In this document: in pieces, positions 17,781 through 27,917 of the stretch
How positions within the stretch are numbered: the first letter of the stretch is position 1
Layout: every line of letters begins with the position of its first letter
From: Maricaulaceae bacterium EIL42A08
Lineage (GTDB): Bacteria > Pseudomonadota > Alphaproteobacteria > Caulobacterales > Maricaulaceae
Length of the DNA: 64,000 bases
NCBI GenBank assembly: GCA_024178355.1
Contig: JAMZNZ010000001.1
Location: forward strand, 186,001 to 250,000
Reading direction: 5' to 3'
Program-made: the position numbers and the translations under genes
Notes under the pieces: generated by a model
Seen by the model: the letters and a program-made list of their open reading frames with translations, nothing else
Database searches by the model: none
What the model was told of the DNA's origin: nothing

Positions 17781-18740
17781 ATGACCCGTGTGACCCTGAT
17801 TGCGTCAAAGCCTCAACCTCCTGCCGACGACGGCCCGCCACAGCTGTTCGATCGGCCCCTGCTGCGCCAGCGCAAAGATCGCGCAGCGCGCGAATTTAGA
17901 GACTACGACTTTCTTTATGCGCGTGTCGCGGATGATTTGCTGGACCGGGTGGAAAGCATCTCGCGGGACTTCGACACCTGCCTGGTGATCGGTGGCGGCG
18001 GCGCTGTGGGGCGGGCTCTAAAAGACCGTCCCCAGGCGCGCGCCAAGATTGGTAAGGTTATCGAAGCAGACCTCTCACCGAAGATGGCGGGCCTGTCTGA
18101 ACATCCCGCCGTAGCGCTGGACGAAGAGATCCTGCCTGTGCGTGAGGGGAGTGTTGACCTGGTCTTGTCCTGCCTGTCGCTGCACTGGACCAATGACCTG
18201 GTCGGCGCATTGATCCAGATCAACTACGCGCTGAAACCTGATGGCTTTTTTGCTGGATCTGTTCTGGGCGGCTCAACATTGTCCGAGCTACGCGCCTCCA
18301 TGAGCAAAGCCGAGGAGGCCGCAGACCGCGAACCAGAACGCCGCGTCTCGCCCTTTGCCGATACGATTGATATGGCCGGGCTGGTATCTCGCGCTGGCTT
18401 TACCATGCCGGTTTCCGATATCGACCGGGTCACCGCGCGATACGGCAATTCCTTCGTTCTCATGCGCGATCTTCGAAAGATGGGCGAGACCAGCGTGCTC
18501 ACTGACAGGTCCCGCACGCCGGGCACAAAGTCACTCTTTGTCACGACCGCTCAGGCCTATTCGGCAGACTATGCACATGAGGACGGCAAAATCCCGGCGA
18601 CTTTTGAAATCATCAATTTTGGTGGTTGGGCCCCTCACCCCGATCAACCAAAGCCCAAGCGCCCCGGCTCGGCAACCAGACGACTGGCTGATGCGCTGGG
18701 CGTTGAGGAACAGGACGCCGGTGACAAGGCGGGACGTTAA
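17781..18740 (+). CDS. BioC/NDUFAF5-like SAM-dependent methyltransferase
   Basis: This 319-residue protein begins (after a short leader) with QLFDRPLLRQRKDRAAREF, the segment shared by alphaproteobacterial BioC-like proteins and mitochondrial NDUFAF5. The SAM-binding region is degenerate (CLVIGGGGAVGRAL), but VDLVLSCLSLHWTNDLVGAL is well conserved. NDUFAF5 hydroxylates an arginine of complex I subunit NDUFS7, so an assembly-factor role is as likely as biotin synthesis; no bio genes are near. ATG 17781 is chosen over 17742 because it limits overlap with comF. Confidence 0.83.
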   Translation: MTRVTLIASKPQPPADDGPPQLFDRPLLRQRKDRAAREFRDYDFLYARVADDLLDRVESISRDFDTCLVIGGGGAVGRALKDRPQARAKIGKVIEADLSPKMAGLSEHPAVALDEEILPVREGSVDLVLSCLSLHWTNDLVGALIQINYALKPDGFFAGSVLGGSTLSELRASMSKAEEAADREPERRVSPFADTIDMAGLVSRAGFTMPVSDIDRVTARYGNSFVLMRDLRKMGETSVLTDRSRTPGTKSLFVTTAQAYSADYAHEDGKIPATFEIINFGGWAPHPDQPKPKRPGSATRRLADALGVEEQDAGDKAGR

Positions 18741-18773
18741 AATACGTCCCAAAAGAATAGCAGGAGCACCGCA

Positions 18774-19523
18774 ATGCAAAAAACCGCCGTCTTGTATCGC
18801 ATGGTGATGACCGATCACATGTGCCCCCATGGCCTCAAGGCCAAGGCGCTTCTGGAGCGCAAAGGCTATGAGGTTGAAGACCACCACCTGTCCTCTCGCG
18901 AGCAAATTGACGCCTTTAAGGCCGAGCATGATGTGAAAACCACGCCGCAGGCGTTCATCGATGGCGAGCGCATCGGCGGATTTGATGACCTCAGCGCCTT
19001 TTTCGGGAAGCCCGCCAAAGACAAGAGCGACGCCACCTACACCCCGGTGATCGCGCTGTTCTCGGTTGCCGCGTTAATGGCCGTCGCGGTCACCTGGGTC
19101 AGCACCGGCGCAGCGATGTCGCTGCGTGCCGGCGAACTCTTCATTGCCATCTCAATGGTCTTGCTGGGACTTCAAAAGCTGCAGGATGTGGACCGCTTCG
19201 CCACCATATTCCTGAACTATGACCTGCTGGCCCAGCGCCACGTGCGCTACGGCTATGTCTATCCGTATGTGGAAACCGGTGCAGGACTTTTGATGATCGC
19301 AGGTGCACTGACCTGGATTACTGCGCCAGCTGCGCTGTTTGTCGCCACCATTGGCGCAGTCAGTGTTTTCAAGGCAGTCTATATCGACAAGCGCGAGCTT
19401 AAATGCGCATGCGTTGGCGGCGACAGCAAGGTCCCGCTCGGCTTTGTATCACTGACTGAAAACCTGATGATGATGGCTATGGCGGTCTGGATGCTAGCCA
19501 AGCCATTTGCTGTCACAGGCTAG
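18774..19523 (+). CDS. Glutaredoxin-MauE/DoxX fusion membrane protein
   Basis: This 249-residue protein joins a glutaredoxin-like domain (1-80) to a four-helix MauE/DoxX-type membrane domain (about 90-245). The active site is MCPHGLK (Cys17 to Gly20), so only the first cysteine of the usual CPYC remains and the domain is monothiol. The membrane domain carries its own CACVGG cysteine pair after the third helix. MauE-like domains pass electrons or disulphides across the membrane, so the fusion may shuttle reducing power out of the cytoplasm. AGGAG lies 8 bp before the ATG. Confidence 0.85.
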   Translation: MQKTAVLYRMVMTDHMCPHGLKAKALLERKGYEVEDHHLSSREQIDAFKAEHDVKTTPQAFIDGERIGGFDDLSAFFGKPAKDKSDATYTPVIALFSVAALMAVAVTWVSTGAAMSLRAGELFIAISMVLLGLQKLQDVDRFATIFLNYDLLAQRHVRYGYVYPYVETGAGLLMIAGALTWITAPAALFVATIGAVSVFKAVYIDKRELKCACVGGDSKVPLGFVSLTENLMMMAMAVWMLAKPFAVTG

Positions 19524-19533
19524 CGGTCGACTA

Positions 19534-19758
19534 TCAGGCTGGAGCAGCACCGCGATCTGCTGGAGCGTCTGCGCCACTACCGACCAACGGACGGGACAGA
19601 CTGGCAAAGATATTGTCCCACATGCCATCCACACCATTGCCCAGCAGTCCTACAGCGCCGATGATGGATGTGGCAAGGATTGCAGAGATCAAGCCGTACT
19701 CAATCGCGGTCGCACCGGATTCATCCTGGGCAAAATTACCTAGACACGCGAGCCAACC
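19534..19758 (-). pseudogene. Flp/Fap-type pilin with no usable start codon
   Basis: The translated frame contains NFAQDESGATAIEYGLISAI, the processing and assembly core of Flp type IVb pilins (cleavage before ATAIEYGL), then the hydrophobic helix and a short tail to the stop at 19534. No ATG, GTG or TTG stands in this frame within a plausible leader. A GTG at 19747 that overlaps the mutT stop would start the pilin if one base around 19736-19741 were absent. Either a one-base insertion has broken the gene, or the sequence has an indel error. Confidence 0.6.
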
Positions 19759-20165
19759 AGACGGTCGCGTAGCTCTGCAGCCAGCGGCTTGTCGGCGTCC
19801 AGAAGATCCATGGCGAGAAGCCTGTCGGGTCTGACCCACTTGATCTGCTGGCCTTCCTTCGGATCGACGAACCCGTCCCAGCGCCGGCATATGAATAGCG
19901 GCATCAGAAGGTGACGTTCCATCCCGATGGGATGGGATGCGAAGGCGAAGGGTTGCAGGCACTGCTCGCATGGCTCCACTCCCAATTCTTCGCGCAGCTC
20001 GCGCACCAAAGCCAGTTCAGGGGTCTCACCGGCTTCAACCTTGCCGCCAGGAAACTCCCATTGCCCCGCATGGGCTTTACCCTCAGGACGCTGCGCAATC
20101 AGAACCCGGCCATCGGGGTCCACAAGGGCGGCAGCAGCCACAAGAAGCAGATTTGCATCATTCAT
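19740..20165 (-). CDS. mutT: Nudix hydrolase, MutT type (8-oxo-dGTP diphosphatase)
   Basis: The 141-residue protein carries the full Nudix box GGKVEAGETPELALVRELREELGV in sequence order (about 40-63), preceded by GQWEFPGG, as in MutT. It removes 8-oxo-dGTP from the nucleotide pool. In related genomes mutT often follows argJ near secA; argJ is not here, and the upstream neighbour is the prolyl isomerase (57-bp gap). Its stop abuts the damaged pilin gene. Confidence 0.92.
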   Translation of the reverse strand: MNDANLLLVAAAALVDPDGRVLIAQRPEGKAHAGQWEFPGGKVEAGETPELALVRELREELGVEPCEQCLQPFAFASHPIGMERHLLMPLFICRRWDGFVDPKEGQQIKWVRPDRLLAMDLLDADKPLAAELRDRLVGSRV

Positions 20166-20222
20166 CAGACAGGACTTCCGTTAAATCGGCGTTGGCAAGC
20201 GTTGTTAAATTTCTCCTAACGC

Positions 20223-21203
20223 TTAAGGCGCGTCCGGTGCAGTTTCTTCTTCAGCAGCGTCATCGTCTGGACCGTCAGTGCGCAGGCCCTCAGGCAGTGT
20301 TCCAGCCTCGATAACGACCGGGTAGTCTTCCCGCAGCCGGGAGACGAGATCGTCGATTTCCTGCAGCGTCAGAAAGCGCACGATGTTTGCGCGCATGCTC
20401 TCAAGGCTCGCGCGTGGCTGATTGCGACGATCAATGACAGTCAGAATGTGCCAGCCGTATTCGGTCTCGAACGGAGCACTAACCTCGCCTTCCGCGGTCG
20501 AAAAAGCCATATCGGCAAAGCCGGGTACGATGCCGGACCATGTAAAGTAACCCAGATCACCACCGTTAAAGCGCGTGGCCGGATCCTGGCTGATACGCGA
20601 GACGAGGTCGGTGAAGCTCACCCCGTCTTCCAGAACACGCAGGGCCTCCTCGGCTTCTTCGCGGGTATCCACCAGGATGTGGCGAGCCCGGACTTCCTCG
20701 ACGCGTGGAGCCAGACGGGCCTGTTCTTCATAAACGCGCCGCACGGCTTCATCGGTTACCGATCGGGAAATCGCGGTCTCGACCAGAATATTGCCCAGGA
20801 TACGTTCCTCAGCTGCCGCCAGGCGACGGCGCGCCTCCGGGTCAGCATCCAGTCCACGATTGGCGGCCTCCAGCGCCAACAGGCGCTGGTCAATCAATTC
20901 CGTGAGCGCGTCCTGAAAGAGCGGATCATCCTCTGCCAGCGTGTCTCCCTCGGCGATCAGTTCACGTGAAACAGCCTCGCGGTACACATCTGAAGAGGTG
21001 ATAACCGTATTGCCGACCCGAGCGGCAACGCGTTCACCCTCGTTCGGCCCGCCCTCAGTAAAGTGCAAGCTCTGCGACACAGAGGTTTCAGGCGTTTGCG
21101 CGGTTGATTCAGAGCCGGTGCCAGAGCCGCCACAGGCGGTCAAAAATGTGCCCGCAACAATACTGAAAGCCATAAGCCGCAGCGGGGCTTGATTGACACT
21201 CAT
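20223..21203 (-). CDS. Parvulin-type peptidyl-prolyl isomerase lipoprotein
   Basis: The N-terminus is a lipoprotein signal (SIVAGTFLTACGG, lipidated Cys about 24), followed by a SurA/PrsA-like N-domain and a parvulin domain (about 170-265) with EVRARHILVDT and GGDLGYFTWSGIVPGFADMA. It would act in the periplasm in folding of exported proteins, which suits its divergent position next to secA (134-bp shared promoter region). GGAGG stands 7 bp before the ATG. The C-terminal 25 residues are acidic and low-complexity. Confidence 0.92.
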   Translation of the reverse strand: MSVNQAPLRLMAFSIVAGTFLTACGGSGTGSESTAQTPETSVSQSLHFTEGGPNEGERVAARVGNTVITSSDVYREAVSRELIAEGDTLAEDDPLFQDALTELIDQRLLALEAANRGLDADPEARRRLAAAEERILGNILVETAISRSVTDEAVRRVYEEQARLAPRVEEVRARHILVDTREEAEEALRVLEDGVSFTDLVSRISQDPATRFNGGDLGYFTWSGIVPGFADMAFSTAEGEVSAPFETEYGWHILTVIDRRNQPRASLESMRANIVRFLTLQEIDDLVSRLREDYPVVIEAGTLPEGLRTDGPDDDAAEEETAPDAP

Positions 21204-21337
21204 AAGGGGCCTCCTTAAGTCACCGGTGACGCTTTGCGCATAAAGCCCATATGGGGTGCGCTCTTCGTTTGTTCATCATCGCGTCATCGCATCCGACGCA
21301 CACAAGCTGTTTCTTTGCCCGTCAAGGCTGATACGTC

Positions 21338-24112
21338 ATGCTCGATCTCGCTCGCAAGCTCTTTGGTTCCGCTAACGACCGCACTGTGAAACGCATGCGG
21401 CCAACCGTTGAGAAAATCAACGCCCTGGAGCCGGAGTTCGAAGCGCTGGACGACACCCAGCTGGCTGCTAAAACTGCTGAATTCCGCGAACGCTACGAAG
21501 GCGGCGAAAGCCTGGACAAGCTTTTGCCCGAAGCCTTTGCTGCGGTGCGCGAAGGTGCCAAGCGCGCCCTTGGACAGCGCCATTACGATGTGCAGCTCAT
21601 GGGCGGCATGGTGCTTCATGGTGGCAATATCGCGGAGATGAAGACCGGTGAGGGCAAGACACTCGTCTCCACGCTGGCAGCCTACCTCAATGCGCTGCCG
21701 GGCAAGGGTGTTCACGTTGTGACTGTTAACGACTACCTGGCCAAGCGCGATAGCGAGTGGATGGGCCAGGTCTTTGCAAAGCTTGGCATGACCACCGGCG
21801 TGATCATGCATGGCATGCAGGATGAAGAGCGCCGTGCTGCCTACGCCTGTGACATCACCTACGGCACCAATAACGAGCTCGGCTTTGATTATCTGCGCGA
21901 CAATATGAAGTACTCGCTGGCCGACATGGTGCAATTCGGCGGGCGTCCGGTTGAAAAAGCCACACACAACTTCGCCATCGTCGATGAGGTGGACTCCATC
22001 CTGATCGACGAAGCGCGCACGCCGCTAATTATCTCAGGCCGCCTCGATGACCGCACGGATTTCTACAAGACCATCGACGCCATCATCCCGCTTCTGGACG
22101 AAGAAGACTACACGATCGATGAGAAGTCGCGCTCCTGCACCTTCACCGAAGAAGGCAATGAGCACATCGAACAGCTTCTGCGCGAGCGTGAGCTGATCGA
22201 GGAGCACGCCGACCTTTATGACGTTGAGAACGTCTCAGTGGTACATCACGTAAACCAGGGCCTCAAAGCTCACAAGATCTTCAACAAGGACAAGGAATAC
22301 ATCGTCAAAAACGGCGAAGTGATCCTGATCGACGAGTTTACCGGTCGCCAGATGCCCGGCCGCCGCCTGTCCGATGGCCTTCACCAGGCCATTGAGGCCA
22401 AGGAGGGCGTGGACATCCAGCCGGAAAACCAGACCCTCGCCTCAATCACCTTCCAGAACTATTTCCGCCTGTACGACAAGCTGTCTGGCATGACCGGTAC
22501 GGCCGCCACCGAAGCTGAGGAATTTGCCGGGATTTACAGCCTTGGTGTTGTGGAAATTCCAACCAACCGCCCCATCGCGCGCATCGATGATGAAGACGAG
22601 CTTTACCGCACCATGGCGGAGAAGAATGATGCGATCATTGCCGCGATTGAAGAGGCCAACGCCAAGGGCCAGCCGATCCTGGTCGGCACGGTTTCGATTG
22701 AGAAATCCGAGGCGCTTTCAGAAGTTCTGAAGAAGAAGAAAATCCCACACAAGGTGCTCAACGCGCGCTACCACGAGGAAGAAGCAGCGATTGTCGCCCT
22801 CGGCGGTGAGCCTGGCGCTGTGACGATCGCCACCAACATGGCGGGTCGCGGCACCGACATCCAGCTTGGTGGCAATGTCGACTTCCGCCTCGCTCAATGG
22901 GTCGATGCTCAGACCGAAGCAGGCAAGACACCAGATGAGGCTGCGATTGCGGCGGAGCGTGAAAAGATTGCTGCCGATGTGGCAGACAAGAAGCAAAAGG
23001 CCCTGGATGCTGGTGGCCTGTTCGTGATCGGTACCGAGCGTCATGAAAGCCGGCGGATCGACAACCAGCTGCGTGGTCGTTCAGGTCGTCAGGGCGACCC
23101 GGGTCGCTCAGCCTTCTATCTTTCGGTGGAAGACGACCTGCTGCGCATCTTCGCGCCGGAGCGCCTGGATAGCATCATGCGCACGCTGGGCATGAAACCC
23201 GGTGAGGCCATTCAGCACCCCTGGATGACCAAGGCCGTGGAAACGAGCCAGAAGAAAGTCGAACAGCGCAACTTCGATATCCGCAAGAATATCCTGAAAT
23301 ACGATGACGTGATGAATGATCAGCGCAAGGCGATCTTCGAACAGCGCATCGAATTCATGACCGCAAACGAAGTCTCCGACGTCATCAAGGACATGCGCGA
23401 GCAGGCCGTTGAGGACCTGGTCGAGCGTCACATTCCGCCAAAAGCCTATGCTGATCAGTGGGATGTTGAAGGACTTGATGAGGCGGTTCAGAAGTATTTC
23501 AACCTCGATCTGCCCATCAAGGACTGGGCCGCCGAGGAAGGCATCGCCGACGAGGAAATCCAAGACCGCCTGATCAAGGCCTCCGAGGAGTTCTACGCTG
23601 AAAAGGCCGCCGATATCGGTCCTGAGCTGATGCGCCGGATTGAAAAGCAGGTCCTTCTGCAAACGATCGATACCAGCTGGCGCGAACACCTGCAGCAGCT
23701 CGACGCCCTGCGGTCAGTGGTGAGCTTGCGCGGCTATGCCCAGCGCGATCCGCTCAATGAATTCAAAACTGAGGCCTTTGCCCTGTTTGAGCGTCTGCTT
23801 GACGAGCTACGCTTTGAAACCACGCGCGCTCTGTCCAATCTGCGCCTGGCACCGAGCGCCCCGCCGCCACAGATGCCCGAGCCTCCAAAGGACATGCAGG
23901 CCAAGCATATCGACCCGGCAACAGGCCGTAACGAAATGGCCGATGCACCCAAGCCACCGCGCGCAGCAGCACCTGTGTCCTCGCGCACCGCTTCGGCCAA
24001 ACTCGACCCGAATGACCCATCGACCTGGGGCCGGGTCTCTCGCAACGCGCCTTGTCCATGCGGGTCAGGCAACAAGTACAAGCACTGTCACGGCAAGGTA
24101 TCCGCGGGCTGA
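21338..24112 (+). CDS. secA: Preprotein translocase ATPase SecA
   Basis: A full-length SecA of 924 residues: Walker [10 protein letters not shown] (about 101-109), the [16 protein letters not shown] box, [25 protein letters not shown], and the C-terminal zinc motif [14 protein letters not shown]. It drives export of unfolded proteins through SecYEG at the inner membrane. The C-terminal linker (about 850-900) is proline- and alanine-rich. It stands alone, divergent from the prolyl isomerase. Confidence 0.99.
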   Translation: MLDLARKLFGSANDRTVKRMRPTVEKINALEPEFEALDDTQLAAKTAEFRERYEGGESLDKLLPEAFAAVREGAKRALGQRHYDVQLMGGMVLHGGNIAEMKTGEGKTLVSTLAAYLNALPGKGVHVVTVNDYLAKRDSEWMGQVFAKLGMTTGVIMHGMQDEERRAAYACDITYGTNNELGFDYLRDNMKYSLADMVQFGGRPVEKATHNFAIVDEVDSILIDEARTPLIISGRLDDRTDFYKTIDAIIPLLDEEDYTIDEKSRSCTFTEEGNEHIEQLLRERELIEEHADLYDVENVSVVHHVNQGLKAHKIFNKDKEYIVKNGEVILIDEFTGRQMPGRRLSDGLHQAIEAKEGVDIQPENQTLASITFQNYFRLYDKLSGMTGTAATEAEEFAGIYSLGVVEIPTNRPIARIDDEDELYRTMAEKNDAIIAAIEEANAKGQPILVGTVSIEKSEALSEVLKKKKIPHKVLNARYHEEEAAIVALGGEPGAVTIATNMAGRGTDIQLGGNVDFRLAQWVDAQTEAGKTPDEAAIAAEREKIAADVADKKQKALDAGGLFVIGTERHESRRIDNQLRGRSGRQGDPGRSAFYLSVEDDLLRIFAPERLDSIMRTLGMKPGEAIQHPWMTKAVETSQKKVEQRNFDIRKNILKYDDVMNDQRKAIFEQRIEFMTANEVSDVIKDMREQAVEDLVERHIPPKAYADQWDVEGLDEAVQKYFNLDLPIKDWAAEEGIADEEIQDRLIKASEEFYAEKAADIGPELMRRIEKQVLLQTIDTSWREHLQQLDALRSVVSLRGYAQRDPLNEFKTEAFALFERLLDELRFETTRALSNLRLAPSAPPPQMPEPPKDMQAKHIDPATGRNEMADAPKPPRAAAPVSSRTASAKLDPNDPSTWGRVSRNAPCPCGSGNKYKHCHGKVSAG

Positions 24113-24130
24113 CGCCTGTGGCTACATCCC

Positions 24131-24607
24131 GTGACGCAGCCGCGCCTGACCCGCATCGAGCCTGATCAGCAGGACCAGATCAACGCACTGATCCTGCAGT
24201 CAAAATCCCACTGGGGCTACGACGCACCGATGATGGAGCAGATGGCTCGGGTGCTGCGCCTTGATATGGATGCCGCAGCACAGGGCCGTGCGATTGCCGG
24301 CTGGCTTGAAGGCGCGCCCATCGGCACGGCACAGGTCACCGCGCCCTATGAAGATGCCCGCGGCCGCGCGATGGAGCTGGAGCTATTATTCATTGCGCCA
24401 AAGGCAATAGGAACCGGGCTTGGTCGTCGGCTTTACCTGTGGGCGCTGGACCAGGCGCGCGACAGTGAGGCTGATCGGCTCGATATCCTGTCTGACCCGT
24501 TTGCGCGCGGTTTCTACACCGCCATGGGGGCTAGCTTTATCGAAGACAGGCCCTCAAAGCTGATCCCGGGGCGCAGCCTGCCCTGGCTCGAGCACCGTCT
24601 TAGCTGA
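24131..24607 (+). CDS. GNAT-family N-acetyltransferase
   Basis: This 158-residue protein has the GNAT acetyl-CoA loop as IGTGLGRRLYLWA, preceded by MELELLFIAP. The start is GTG 24131, 18 bp after the secA stop, so read-through from secA is likely. The substrate cannot be read from the sequence. In several alphaproteobacteria a GNAT gene occurs in the secA-argJ-mutT neighbourhood. Confidence 0.85.
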   Translation: MTQPRLTRIEPDQQDQINALILQSKSHWGYDAPMMEQMARVLRLDMDAAAQGRAIAGWLEGAPIGTAQVTAPYEDARGRAMELELLFIAPKAIGTGLGRRLYLWALDQARDSEADRLDILSDPFARGFYTAMGASFIEDRPSKLIPGRSLPWLEHRLS

Positions 24608-24711
24608 AGCGGCAGCGATTTCTTACCGAAACCATTCCAGCCAGTTCAGCAAATCTTTGCTTCTGGCTGTTTTAATCGCCGCCAATAACAAGCCATCAGG
24701 ATGGCGGGGTG

Positions 24712-25896
24712 ATGACGATTTTAGGCAAACTTCCAGCTGCTGGCGCTGGGGTACTGGTCGCTATTCTGGCGACGGGTCTTCTGCAGCCGCACATCGAGAA
24801 TGACCGTGTGGGCGGACAGCGCGAGGCGCTTGAAGCTTATGTCGCTGAGCGAGCTGCCGGCCGCAACACGCTGTTCGAGGAAGCCCAGATCGTTCAGCAA
24901 ACAGCTGCGGATCAATTCCGTCAGCATTATGCCGACCTCGATCAGGAGACGGTAGATGCTATCTTCTACGATCGCTTCCCGGTTTATGATGAAGGCACAC
25001 GCCGCAGCCGCGAAGAGGATTTTGAAGGACGGCGCTCTGACAGTGGTCACCTGATTTACGGCTTTGGCGCCTTTCTGGGGGAGATCGATCACACCGCTCG
25101 CGAACGCCGGGAGACAGTCGCAGCCTATCTGGCGATCACCTCGGTCGGGCCGGGCGTGTCCGGCCTCTACGAGAGCCTCTACTTCAACGACGCTGGAGAC
25201 CGGCTCATAATATTCGCGCCAAACCGCGACGATCGACTTGAATTCTATCGCCAGACCGCGCCCGCCGACTTTGAATTTTCTGACCGCATGTTCGTGGAAA
25301 TCGTGCAGCCGGCGAACAATCCGGCCGGTCGATTCGCCTGCACCTCGTTGACTGACCTGATGTACCGTCAGGAGGAGAGGCAAATGACGATCGGTTGTCA
25401 CTTGCCTCTGCGCCAGGTTGGCCGCCAAATCGGTGCCTTTGGCATGACGCTGGATGTGAAGGACTATCTTTCAGACGCGGTTTTCGATCCGTCGGGACGC
25501 GAGTCTTTTGTTATGGACCGCGATGGCAATGTGGTGGCTCATACAGCCCTGTTTCATTCAGACGCAATCACGGCGGAAGACGTGGAGCGCGTTCGCGATG
25601 CGCTTCGCCTCGACGAACTGGCAAACGCGATCACCGGCAATGGCCAGACGCAGGCCGTGATTGAGGATCCGACCACCAGTGGCGTTGCTGCCTTTGTAAG
25701 GCTGGGTGCACCGGGCTGGTATCTGGTGGTGCGTGAGCCTTCCATGAGCTCAACGCTCATCAGCTGGCTACAAGCAGGCCTGTTCGGTCTTGTGGGGGGT
25801 ATTCTGGTCTTCTTCCAGCTGATGATGCTCCCGCAACAGCTGCAGAAGCGGCCCCTTCGCAAATCAGAAGACGCCGAAGAAGCCGCTGGTAGTTAG
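24712..25896 (+). CDS. Orphan double-Cache-like periplasmic sensor protein
   Basis: This 394-residue protein is anchored by a helix near the N-terminus (about 8-26) and another near the C-terminus (about 348-370), with about 320 periplasmic residues between. The region has the look of a dCache ligand-binding domain: an N-terminal helix, [19 protein letters not shown], then [13 protein letters not shown] and [14 protein letters not shown]. After the second helix only about 25 residues remain, so there is no kinase, GGDEF or methyl-accepting output. It is convergent with accA (4-bp overlap). Function unknown. Confidence 0.72.
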   Translation: MTILGKLPAAGAGVLVAILATGLLQPHIENDRVGGQREALEAYVAERAAGRNTLFEEAQIVQQTAADQFRQHYADLDQETVDAIFYDRFPVYDEGTRRSREEDFEGRRSDSGHLIYGFGAFLGEIDHTARERRETVAAYLAITSVGPGVSGLYESLYFNDAGDRLIIFAPNRDDRLEFYRQTAPADFEFSDRMFVEIVQPANNPAGRFACTSLTDLMYRQEERQMTIGCHLPLRQVGRQIGAFGMTLDVKDYLSDAVFDPSGRESFVMDRDGNVVAHTALFHSDAITAEDVERVRDALRLDELANAITGNGQTQAVIEDPTTSGVAAFVRLGAPGWYLVVREPSMSSTLISWLQAGLFGLVGGILVFFQLMMLPQQLQKRPLRKSEDAEEAAGS

Positions 25897-26873
25897 CCCT
25901 CCAGCAGGCTGCGGCCGATCGTCAAGAAGCGCTCGCGACGGCGCTTCTTGAGCTCTTCTGCATCCATGCCGTCCATGGATGACAGGGCGGTCTCAATCGC
26001 CTCGCCGACCTTTTTCATCGTGCCGGTTCGGTCACGATGCGCGCCGCCGACCGGCTCAGGAATGATCGTGTCGATAATCTTCAAACCAATAAGGTCCTGG
26101 GCGGTGATCTTCATGGCCATGGCCGCATCACGGGCACGCGCCCCATCGCGCCACAGGATCGAGGCACAGCCCTCCGGCGAAATCACCGAGTAGATCGAGT
26201 GTTCCAGCATCAGAACCTGGTTGGCTGAGGCCAGCGCCACAGCACCGCCTGAACCACCCTCACCGGTAATCACTGACACCAGCGGGGTGCCCAAAGTCAG
26301 GCAGCGTTCAGTGGAACGGGCGATGGCTTCAGCCTGGCCGCGCTCTTCTGCACCAAGGCCGGGATAAGCCCCAGCGGTATCGACCAGCGTCACGACCGGC
26401 AGGTCAAAACGCTCGGCCAGATCCATCAGGCGGATCGCCTTGCGATAGCCTTCAGGCCGGGCCATGCCGAAATTATGCTTCAGGCGCGATTGCGTGTCGT
26501 TGCCCTTTTCGTGGCCCATGATGACCACCGGCCGTCCACCAATGCGGCCCGTGCCGCCAACAATCGCATGGTCTTCTCCAAAACGACGGTCGCCGGATAA
26601 TTCTTCAAACTCGGAAACCAGCGTGGAGATGTAGTCTTTCAGGTGCGGACGCTCAGGGTGGCGCGCGACCATCGTCTTGCGCCAGGCATCCAGCTTTGAA
26701 TACAGAGCGACCAGCTGGTCCGCCGACTTCTGGCGCAGCTTGGCGATTTCCTCGGCTGCGTCGGGCGCATCCTCGCCGTTACGAGCCAGAATGGCTTCCA
26801 GCTCCTCAATCTTGGAATCAAGCTCGGCAATGGGCCGTTCAAAGTCGAGATAGGTGCGAGTTGGATCCGACAT
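25893..26873 (-). CDS. accA: Acetyl-CoA carboxylase carboxyltransferase subunit alpha
   Basis: AccA, 326 residues, forms with AccD the carboxyltransferase that makes malonyl-CoA for fatty-acid synthesis. The sequence begins [19 protein letters not shown] and shows [31 protein letters not shown], and [13 protein letters not shown]. The ATG at 26873 is preferred because AGGACGG stands 6 bp upstream; ATG 26876 is nearly equal. xerD ends 111 bp upstream on the same strand. Confidence 0.98.
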   Translation of the reverse strand: MSDPTRTYLDFERPIAELDSKIEELEAILARNGEDAPDAAEEIAKLRQKSADQLVALYSKLDAWRKTMVARHPERPHLKDYISTLVSEFEELSGDRRFGEDHAIVGGTGRIGGRPVVIMGHEKGNDTQSRLKHNFGMARPEGYRKAIRLMDLAERFDLPVVTLVDTAGAYPGLGAEERGQAEAIARSTERCLTLGTPLVSVITGEGGSGGAVALASANQVLMLEHSIYSVISPEGCASILWRDGARARDAAMAMKITAQDLIGLKIIDTIIPEPVGGAHRDRTGTMKKVGEAIETALSSMDGMDAEELKKRRRERFLTIGRSLLEG

Positions 26874-26984
26874 CATCCGTCCTGAAATACGCGGCCAGAG
26901 CAAAAACCATTTCCTGCCCGGGTCCCGAAGTGGGCCGCAAACTATAACCGGGTCGTCACAGAAGCAATTGTTGTGCGCTTTTGG

Positions 26985-27917
26985 CTACACATCGCGCTTG
27001 CGTGACAGAGGGTGAGCATCATGCACCAGCGCGGTAAGGCGAGCTTCCAGTACATGGGTGTAGATTTCGGTCGTTGATACATCAGCGTGGCCCAGCAGCG
27101 TCTGCACGCTGCGAAGGTCCGCGCCATTGGCCAGCAGATGGGTGGCAAAAGCATGACGAAGCACGTGCGGGCTCACCCGACCGGGATCGAGCCCGGCGGC
27201 AACAGCAAGCTCCTTCAAGACCTGAGCAAAGCGCTCACGCGTCAAATGGCCTTGCGCAGCGGTCTTTGAGGGAAAGAGAAACCGTTCCGCCTTCTTGCGC
27301 GTTGACGCAGCCTTGCCCGGTAGCTCCTCCTCACGAACCCGGCGATAGGCGGCCACAGCCTCAAGCGCAGGTTCAGTCAGCGGGATGAAACGCTCCTTGC
27401 TACCCTTACCGACAACTGAGATCAGACCTTCAGAGCGCGCAAACGCCGCCAGTGGCAGGGAAACCAGCTCCGACACCCGCAAGCCACCCGCATATAACAG
27501 CTCCAGCAGAGCCCGGGCGCGATACCCGGCAACGCCGTCAAGCGTATCAGCAGCCTCAAACAGGCGATCAACTTCGTCTTCGCTGAGCACTTTTGGCAGT
27601 GGGCGGGGCTTTTTGGGGCCTGACAGGGACTGGGCCGGATCGTCGCTGCGCAATCCCTCTTTCAGTAAAAACCGGTAGAAGCGTTTCAGAGCAGACAGGC
27701 GTCGCGCGGACGTAGCAGCGGACAGGCCATCTTCAGCCAGCCCAGTCAGCAGCGCTTCAAGGTGCTCGGTCTGCGCCGAGACCAGGTCAGCCCCCTGCCC
27801 GGTCAGACGCTCGGCTGCGTCTTCCAGGTCCCTGCGATAGGCCGCCAACGTGTTGGCAGCAGCGCCGCGTTCAGCCGCCATCATATCCAGGAAGAGCTCA
27901 ACCTGGCGTGCGCTCAC
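26985..27917 (-). CDS. xerD: Tyrosine recombinase XerD
   Basis: A 310-residue site-specific recombinase with the complete catalytic set: Arg147 (AGGLRVSEL), Lys171 (VGKGSKER), His251 and Arg254 (PHVLRHAFATH), His277 (LLGHADVSTT) and Tyr286 (EIYTHV). With XerC it resolves chromosome dimers at dif under FtsK control. Position beside accA, aroK and aroB is the alphaproteobacterial xerD location, which argues against an integrase of a mobile element. The GTG at 27917 overlaps the upstream stop as GTGA. Confidence 0.94.
   Translation of the reverse strand: MSARQVELFLDMMAAERGAAANTLAAYRRDLEDAAERLTGQGADLVSAQTEHLEALLTGLAEDGLSAATSARRLSALKRFYRFLLKEGLRSDDPAQSLSGPKKPRPLPKVLSEDEVDRLFEAADTLDGVAGYRARALLELLYAGGLRVSELVSLPLAAFARSEGLISVVGKGSKERFIPLTEPALEAVAAYRRVREEELPGKAASTRKKAERFLFPSKTAAQGHLTRERFAQVLKELAVAAGLDPGRVSPHVLRHAFATHLLANGADLRSVQTLLGHADVSTTEIYTHVLEARLTALVHDAHPLSRKRDV

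Noticed and set aside
26985-27917. Integrase of a genomic island
   Set aside because: The tyrosine recombinase sits in a conserved housekeeping neighbourhood and matches XerD in length and motifs; no att repeats, tRNA or cargo are present.
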